From NCBI GenBank assembly GCA_003585845.1, contig NQOP01000002.1, positions 218,306-228,766 of the forward strand: DNA of 10,461 nucleotides, written 5' to 3'. The translations under genes were made by a program, and so were the position numbers. The stretch comes from Bifidobacteriaceae bacterium NR021. GTDB lineage: Bacteria; Actinomycetota; Actinomycetes; Actinomycetales; Bifidobacteriaceae. This document shows, piece by piece, positions 6,773 through 10,461 of this stretch (positions are counted from its first letter, which is position 1; the number at the start of each line of letters is the position of its first letter). The notes beneath the pieces are model-generated. The model was not told the origin of the DNA and ran no database searches. It saw nothing but the letters and a program-made list of their open reading frames with translations.

Positions 6773-7945
6773 TCAATTTATTGCAGAATCACCTATATTC
6801 ACAATCCACGTATCGCAAGCTCCTGCATTTTTAAAAGCTTCACTCACTCGCTTAGCAGCATCCTCACTATCAGTCAGCGCAATTACGCATCCTCCGCCAC
6901 CTCCGCCAGTAAGTTTTGCACCCAACGCGCCATGTTGGCAAGCAGCAGCTACCAAGGCGTCAAGTTTCGCAGTACTTACGCCCAAATCCGCCAAAATACG
7001 GTGTGCGAAAGTCATTTGCTTACCCATATTTTCAATACGGCCAAACGCCAAATCATCTTCTGCAACAGCCGCAATCTCCCCCAATTTATTGAGCTGCGCT
7101 CCAACTTCAACAGGATTCGATTCTAAACGAGAACGCAAAGCTTCAACTGTTTCGCGAGTCATTCCTTTGCATCCAGAATCCGCCAAAACCAGCCACGCGC
7201 GCATGTTAATTTCCATGCGATCAAAACAGCCACGACTAAAACGCACAGGCCAGGAAGCAGCAGTTGCAGTGGCATCCAAGCCTGAAGAACGTCCGTGAGC
7301 CACACACTCAGCAGTCTGCGTCAACTTAAAAATCTCATCATTGCTAGCTGAAACGCCATAATAGTCAAGAATCGCACGAATTACAGCACCAGCAGCAGCC
7401 GCAGACGAGCCAAGACCTCGTTCTGCTGGAAAATCAGACTCGGTAAAAATGTGCAAACTCTCACCGCTCCACCCTGCAAACTCTAGCGACGCTCGGATTG
7501 CTGTTCGTATGCTATTAAAGCGCGTAGGAATTTCGGAAAGTTTGCCAGTAAAGTCAAGGCATGAAAGAGTTATATGTGAATCGAGATTCGTCGTAGATGC
7601 TAAAGATTCGCTTGATGTAGAAGATAAAGATTCACACGAAGCAGGTGCTAAAAATTCATTGCAACTAGTTACAACAGCGCGCATACGCAAGTTTTTAAGC
7701 GGCAAAGCTATTGCAGAATGGCCATAAACCACGGAATGTTCGCCAAAAAGAATAACCTTCGCGCAAGTTTCGCCATAACCTTTGTGATTGCTGTATTTTA
7801 TTGCGTTTTCAAGATTTGCGCTTACGGAATTTTTACAAGCATACTCTTCGTCATTGCGAATAGCAGATATGTTGGCATCTTGCGCTTTTGCGTTCATACT
7901 AAGCTCGTCAGCCAGTTCATATTTGCTTTCCAGCACAGTTTGCAT
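6773..7945 (-). CDS. mvk: mevalonate kinase
   Basis: Mevalonate kinase phosphorylates mevalonate to 5-phosphomevalonate, the entry step of the lower pathway. GHMP signatures are clear (numbering from ATG 7945, 390 residues): KVILFGEHSVVYG (63-75), ERGLGSSAAAAG (175-186), GLDATAT (222-228) with the catalytic Asp224, and GAKLTGGGGGGC (342-353). A Ser-rich insertion lies at about 103-120. About 60 residues precede the kinase core, whereas family members usually have about 10, and this leader has no recognised domain. Starts are uncertain: TTG 7972 has no ribosome binding site. AAAGGAG abuts ATG 7945 with no spacing, but is well placed for GTG 7936. ATG 7897 is also possible. The gene begins after the rplI terminator and so must have its own promoter, which I could not place with confidence. 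Confidence 0.93.
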   Translation of the reverse strand: MQTVLESKYELADELSMNAKAQDANISAIRNDEEYACKNSVSANLENAIKYSNHKGYGETCAKVILFGEHSVVYGHSAIALPLKNLRMRAVVTSCNEFLAPASCESLSSTSSESLASTTNLDSHITLSCLDFTGKLSEIPTRFNSIRTAIRASLEFAGWSGESLHIFTESDFPAERGLGSSAAAAGAVIRAILDYYGVSASNDEIFKLTQTAECVAHGRSSGLDATATAASWPVRFSRGCFDRMEINMRAWLVLADSGCKGMTRETVEALRSRLESNPVEVGAQLNKLGEIAAVAEDDLAFGRIENMGKQMTFAHRILADLGVSTAKLDALVAAACQHGALGAKLTGGGGGGCVIALTDSEDAAKRVSEAFKNAGACDTWIVNIGDSAIN

Positions 7946-7952
7946 CTCCTTT
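7946..7952 (-). promoter_or_regulatory. strong Shine-Dalgarno at the mvk start
   Basis: AAAGGAG on the minus strand directly abuts ATG 7945, leaving no spacer, while the in-frame GTG at 7936 is nine bases away, a normal distance. The site argues for a start at 7936 or 7945 rather than the upstream TTG. Confidence 0.6.
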
Positions 7953-8061
7953 ATAATTTCGCAATTTTCCAACTGTTCTAATTTAGTCGAGTAAAACTTA
8001 AAAAACTACGTTACGCGCGTGACACTTACAACACATTCACATTTTCAAAATATTGCAGCAT

Positions 8062-8118
8062 AAAAAAAACTCTGCGCAGCATCGCAATGAGAAAACTCAA
8101 TACAACGCAAACGCAGAG
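8062..8118 (-). terminator. long intrinsic terminator ending the rpsF-ssb-rpsR-rplI operon
   Basis: On the minus strand, a 7-bp GC-rich base stem (8112-8118 with 8070-8076) encloses a second long helix topped by GAG-TTTT-CTC, and eight T (8069..8062) follow. Several pairs in the inner helix are G-U only when read as minus-strand RNA (C-A mismatches on the other strand), which fixes the direction. It lies about 100 bases after the rplI stop. Confidence 0.9.
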
Positions 8119-8216
8119 CTAATGCTTAAGTTCAATCCACATGTATTACAAGCAAGAAACCACTAAAAGCACGAATCTGCTTGCTGCAACATGTTTTGTA
8201 AAATTCACAAAGCTAC

Positions 8217-8663
8217 TTACTCAGCCACAACCTTAACAGTGAAGGAAGCGGTGATTTCCGGATGCAACGTTACGGTTGCTGGGAACTCACCAGTGGTCTT
8301 AATAGTAGCAACCTTAATTGCGCGAGCCTCAACTTGAGCCTTGGAAGCCAAAGCAGCAGCAATCTTATCGGCAGAAACGCCACCGAAAAGCTTGCCGGAT
8401 TCGGAAACCTTAGCAGAAAGCTCCACAACGGTGCCTTCAATCTGAGCCTTAGCTGCAACTGCCTCTTCACGAGTGGCAACAGCCTTGGCAAGACGAGCGC
8501 GACGCATTGCTTCAATCTGGGAAGCAGCACCCTTGTTCCATGCAAAAGCAAGACCCTGAGGAATCAGGTAGTTGCGTGCATAGCCAGCCTTAACTTCAAC
8601 AACGTCACCAGAGTGACCGAGGTTGGCAACAGTCTTGGTAAGAATAACCTTGGTTTCAGCCAT
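8217..8663 (-). CDS. rplI: 50S ribosomal protein L9
   Basis: L9 binds 23S rRNA near the base of the L1 stalk through its N-terminal domain and helps keep the reading frame. The 148-residue protein has the L9 N-terminal signature, with [30 protein letters not shown] at about 6-35, then a helical connector rich in Ala, Arg and Glu (about 50-80) and the C-terminal domain ([14 protein letters not shown]). This is the normal family length. ATG 8663 has GAGAGGA (8677..8671) and a nearer TAGGA just upstream, and lies 16 bases after the rpsR stop. It is the last gene of the S6 operon. Confidence 0.98.
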   Translation of the reverse strand: MAETKVILTKTVANLGHSGDVVEVKAGYARNYLIPQGLAFAWNKGAASQIEAMRRARLAKAVATREEAVAAKAQIEGTVVELSAKVSESGKLFGGVSADKIAAALASKAQVEARAIKVATIKTTGEFPATVTLHPEITASFTVKVVAE

Positions 8664-8679
8664 ATTCCTATCCTCTCAA

Positions 8680-8928
8680 TCAGCGACCGGTAGTGGCGTA
8701 AGGAAGCAAAGCCATTTCGCGAGCATTCTTCACTGCCTTCGCGATCTTGCGCTGTTCCTGCACGGTTACGCCGGTGATACGACGGGAACGAATCTTGCCG
8801 CGGTCAGAAACGAACTTGCGCAGCAAAGCAACGTCTTTATAATCAATTTCAGTAATCTTGGCAGCCTTCAAAGGATTTGGCTTCTTTTTGAAAGGCTTGA
8901 CCGGTGGTTGCGGCCTTTTGCGTGACAT
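8680..8928 (-). CDS. rpsR: 30S ribosomal protein S18
   Basis: S18 pairs with S6 on the platform of the 30S subunit. The 82-residue protein has a basic, Pro/Lys-rich N-terminus ([15 protein letters not shown]) and the conserved core [27 protein letters not shown], followed by [22 protein letters not shown]. It has no cysteines, so it is the form without zinc. ATG 8928 is preceded by AGAGGA about six bases upstream. It lies 139 bp after ssb, and that gap contains a hairpin, which is a long separation for this operon. Confidence 0.98.
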   Translation of the reverse strand: MSRKRPQPPVKPFKKKPNPLKAAKITEIDYKDVALLRKFVSDRGKIRSRRITGVTVQEQRKIAKAVKNAREMALLPYATTGR

Positions 8929-8949
8929 AAGATGTCCTCTCTCAAATCC

Positions 8950-8972
8950 GTTATGCTTTTTGTTCGCATAAC
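8950..8972 (-). promoter_or_regulatory. hairpin in the ssb-rpsR gap
   Basis: A perfect 7-bp inverted repeat, GTTATGC...GCATAAC, with a nine-base loop lies about 20 bases before the rpsR start. No T-run follows it on the minus strand, so it is not a normal terminator. It could be a processing, mRNA-stability or translational-control site for rpsR-rplI; the function is inferred only from position. Confidence 0.45.
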
Positions 8973-9067
8973 ATGTAACTGATGATGTATTTATAAGGAT
9001 TAAGTAAGCGCGTAAATAAGTGCATAAATAAACAAATAAATACGCTATCTATAGCTCAACTAAAACG

Positions 9068-9649
9068 CTAGAACTCAGGTTCTTCAGAATCGCCACCAAA
9101 ATCAGAATTGGCACCGAAAGTTGAAAAACTATCGTTTGTTGGCGCAGCAGCACTCCACGGATCAGCCGCTGAAGAACTTGCGGCATGCTGAGAAGCGGTC
9201 TGGCTAGCAGCATAATTTGCTCCGCCAGCATAACCTGCACCAGCAGCATTTGCTGCACGCGAGCCACCAGCAAAACCTGTTGAAGAGCTTTGGCGGTTAA
9301 CTTGCGCAGTTGCATAACGCAAAGATGGACCAATTTCGTCAACTGTAAGTTCAACAACTGTGCGATTCGAGCCGTCTTGCGCTTGATACGAACGCTGCGA
9401 CAACCTGCCTTGAGCAATCACGCGCATGCCTTTAGAAAGACTGTTTGCACAATGTTCTGCCAAGTCTCTCCACGCTGAGCAACGCATAAATAATGCAGGC
9501 CCATCCTCGAACTGATTCGTATTACGATTAAACGTTCTAGGTGTGGATGCAATGGTAAAGCTCGCAACAGAAGCACCGTTGGAAAGTGCCCTTAATTCAG
9601 GATCCGAAGTGAGATTTCCCACGACGGTAATAATTGTTTCACCTGCCAT
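9068..9649 (-). CDS. ssb: single-stranded DNA-binding protein
   Basis: SSB coats single-stranded DNA in replication and repair and recruits partners through its acidic tail. The 193-residue protein has the OB-fold in residues 1 to about 110: [17 protein letters not shown] at the start, [30 protein letters not shown] at about 54-83. It then has a disordered Gly/Ala/Ser/Gln-rich linker (about 118-180) and an acidic C-terminal tip ending SEEPEF, a variant of the usual acidic-Pro-Phe tip. ATG 9649 has an AAAAGG about six bases upstream, a modest ribosome binding site. Its place between rpsF and rpsR is the classical arrangement. Confidence 0.97.
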   Translation of the reverse strand: MAGETIITVVGNLTSDPELRALSNGASVASFTIASTPRTFNRNTNQFEDGPALFMRCSAWRDLAEHCANSLSKGMRVIAQGRLSQRSYQAQDGSNRTVVELTVDEIGPSLRYATAQVNRQSSSTGFAGGSRAANAAGAGYAGGANYAASQTASQHAASSSAADPWSAAAPTNDSFSTFGANSDFGGDSEEPEF

Positions 9650-9737
9650 ATCGTGCCTTTTCTTTCTCGCTTTACTCGTAATCGCATGTTAGTTAGCAAT
9701 TACTGGCAATTTTGTGCGCAACTTATGCGCGGTTGTT

Positions 9738-9811
9738 TACGTATTTATTTAGCTTAACTAGTTTTTATTTAATTCACTAGAGCTTACTTAGTTTTGCTAG
9801 TTTTTACTTAG
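9738..9811 (-). repeat. four phased 15-bp repeats in the rpsF-ssb gap
   Basis: On the minus strand, four related 15-mers occur at 9797-9811 (CTAAGTAAAAACTAG), 9777-9791 (CTAAGTAAGCTCTAG), 9758-9772 (TTAAATAAAAACTAG) and 9738-9752 (CTAAATAAATACGTA). Their starts are 20, 19 and 20 bp apart, close to two helical turns. The first overlaps the rpsF stop codon. The fourth is the most diverged. The function is unknown; an expanding degenerate tandem repeat is the simplest explanation. Confidence 0.65.
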
Positions 9812-10100
9812 CGTCCTTGCGAAGAATCTTCGTGCGGATTACAGATTCGTTAAGGTTCAAAACACGGTCAAGTTCGTCACTTACAGATGGCTCGGCAGTG
9901 TAGTTCACCACAACGTAGTTACCTTCGGTTTTGCCTTCAATTTCGTAGGCAAACTTGCGGCGACCCCAGTAATCGGTACCGTCAACGGAACCGCCCTCGT
10001 TGGTGACAAGCTCAAGATACTGCTCGGTCAACTTCTTAAGACCGTGCTCATCCAGCTCAGGATTTGCAATGAACATCAGTTCATACTTATGTGCAGACAT
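9804..10100 (-). CDS. rpsF: 30S ribosomal protein S6
   Basis: S6 binds the central domain of 16S rRNA together with S18. The 98-residue protein begins MSAHKYELMFIANPELDE and shows the conserved YWGRRKFAYEIEGKTEGNYVVVNY segment (about 43-66) and the C-terminal ESVIRTKILRKD. The frame is open further upstream to 10199, but an AAGGAGG (10113..10107) six bases before ATG 10100 and the family N-terminus fix the start there. It is the first gene of the rpsF-ssb-rpsR-rplI operon and is preceded by a short leader with a hairpin and a good promoter. Confidence 0.98.
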   Translation of the reverse strand: MSAHKYELMFIANPELDEHGLKKLTEQYLELVTNEGGSVDGTDYWGRRKFAYEIEGKTEGNYVVVNYTAEPSVSDELDRVLNLNESVIRTKILRKDAK

Positions 10101-10106
10101 CACCCA

Positions 10107-10113
10107 CCTCCTT
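10107..10113 (-). promoter_or_regulatory. rpsF ribosome binding site
   Basis: AAGGAGG on the minus strand is a near-complete match to the anti-Shine-Dalgarno sequence, six bases before ATG 10100. It excludes the longer upstream reading of the same frame. Confidence 0.9.
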
Positions 10114-10123
10114 CGGACTATCG

Positions 10124-10142
10124 GCTGTGGACCTTCCACAGC
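10124..10142 (-). promoter_or_regulatory. rpsF leader hairpin, possible S6:S18 autoregulatory site
   Basis: A perfect 7-bp stem, GCTGTGG/CCACAGC, with a five-base loop (AAGGT on the minus strand) lies in the predicted 50-base leader of rpsF. CCGA follows the stem directly, and a second CCGA directly precedes the Shine-Dalgarno. In many bacteria S6:S18 binds a structured rpsF leader with a conserved CCG element and represses its own synthesis. The location and CCG content fit that, but I cannot match the full consensus from sequence alone. Confidence 0.5.
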
Positions 10143-10156
10143 AGGAGTGTGTTTGC

Positions 10157-10184
10157 AAAATATGCGCGATATGTTTGATGACAA
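10157..10184 (-). promoter_or_regulatory. candidate promoter of the rpsF operon
   Basis: On the minus strand, TTGTCA (10184..10179, five of six consensus) is followed after 16 bp by TATTTT (10162..10157, four of six). Transcription would start near 10150 and give a leader of about 50 bases, made almost wholly of the hairpin and the ribosome binding site. Confidence 0.6.
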
Positions 10185-10266
10185 GCACCAAAACCGCACA
10201 CAACTTTGCTATTTTACAGCACGCTCGTGACGACGAGAGTTACGCGCTTAAACGATGGTGTCAGGC

Positions 10267-10292
10267 GGCAGAAACTTTACAGCGGCGTAAAG
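10267..10292 (-). promoter_or_regulatory. operator-like 26-bp element, copy B
   Basis: Read on the minus strand: CTTTA-N6-TGTAAAGTTTCTGCC. Here the flanks extend the inverted repeat to ten perfect pairs (GAAACTTTAC, 10271-10280, against GTAAAGTTTC, 10287-10296). It differs from copy A at two of 26 positions. Confidence 0.6.
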
Positions 10293-10318
10293 TTTCGGTC
10301 GGCTACACGCCAAAAAAC

Positions 10319-10344
10319 GGCAGAAACTTTACAGCCGTGTAAAG
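10319..10344 (-). promoter_or_regulatory. operator-like 26-bp element, copy A
   Basis: Read on the minus strand: CTTTA-N6-TGTAAAGTTTCTGCC, with seven perfect pairs (CTTTACA against TGTAAAG). It lies exactly 52 bp from copy B, about five helical turns, which would put both on the same face of the DNA. Confidence 0.6.
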
Positions 10345-10390
10345 AAGGACGAACGCGTTGAGGACGAGCGTACAGAACACAAAATTGTTA

Positions 10391-10436
10391 TAAAAAAAAC
10401 TTAGTCTAGCGCACCTTTTAGCACACTAGACTAAGT
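10391..10436 (-). terminator. intrinsic terminator of an upstream minus-strand gene
   Basis: A stem of 16 pairs (10421-10436 with 10399-10414; 11 perfect outer pairs, then pairs including three G-U) with a six-base loop is followed on the minus strand by eight T (10398..10391 region). The G-U pairs exist only in the minus-strand RNA, so it ends a gene lying to the right of the window. None of that gene is recognisable in the 25 bases left. Confidence 0.9.
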
Positions 10437-10461
10437 AATTCACAGTAAAATCGACTCAACG

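Larger units (their letters stand above)
10185..10390. other. non-coding region upstream of the rpsF promoter
   Basis: Part of the 361-bp gene-free right end (10101-10461). I see no credible gene here on either strand. It holds two copies of a 26-bp palindromic element (described separately) and a further TTTACAGC half-site at 10213-10220. The A-run at 10312-10317 next to an ACGGC/GCCGT inverted repeat could also read as a weak minus-strand terminator. Confidence 0.5.

Noticed and set aside
8001..8040. Near-palindrome GTTACGCGCGTGAC as an mvk operator
   Set aside because: It has one mismatched pair, no second copy in the window, and no promoter that I could place beside it.
10312..10338. ACGGC/GCCGT stem plus six T as a terminator or attenuator
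   Set aside because: Five pairs around a 12-base loop are weak, copy B lacks the equivalent pairing, and the bases are better explained by the repeated 26-bp element.
10327..10344. Pseudoknot between the CGGC loop of copy A and the following GCCG
   Set aside because: The pairing is not kept in copies B and C, so it is probably incidental.
10437..10461. Stop codon TGA at 10458..10456 as the end of the upstream gene
   Set aside because: Only one base precedes it in the window, so the frame cannot be tested.

Overview
The window looks like a chromosomal segment of a low-GC member of the Bifidobacteriaceae, most like Gardnerella. This is an inference from the actinobacterial character of the S6, S18, L9, L28 and SSB proteins, the AT-leaning codon use, and strong AGGAGG-type ribosome binding sites mixed with apparently leaderless starts. 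Every gene I can support lies on the minus strand, so transcription runs from high to low coordinates.

Right part (about 8060-10461): a minus-strand terminator (10391-10436) closes an unseen upstream unit. A promoter and a short hairpin leader then precede the classical operon rpsF (S6) - ssb - rpsR (S18) - rplI (L9). A long U-tailed hairpin (8062-8118) ends it. The gaps inside this operon carry a hairpin (8950-8972) and a phased array of four 15-bp repeats (9738-9811).

Middle (3179-7945): three genes encode the whole lower mevalonate pathway. These are mevalonate kinase, diphosphomevalonate decarboxylase, and a 783-residue protein that joins phosphomevalonate kinase to a type 2 (FMN-dependent) isopentenyl diphosphate isomerase. 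Together they convert mevalonate to IPP and DMAPP. HMG-CoA synthase and reductase are not in the window. mvaD and the fusion gene are 9 bp apart. mvk is separated from mvaD by 135 bp holding a likely promoter and an operator-like element.

Left part (1-3050): rpmB (zinc-ribbon L28) with its own terminator, then recG, which seems to be transcribed from a promoter squeezed between that terminator and its start codon. A very AT-rich 290-bp gap follows, and then the first seven codons of another minus-strand gene.

The most unusual signals are three. First, the kinase-isomerase fusion. Second, a 26-bp gapped-palindrome element (CTTTA-N6-TGTAAAGTTTMTGCC) found twice upstream of rpsF and once upstream of mvaD. 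Third, short in-frame tandem repeats (9- and 12-nt periods) that expand Ser/Asp/Glu/Ala-rich loops inside otherwise conserved enzymes.
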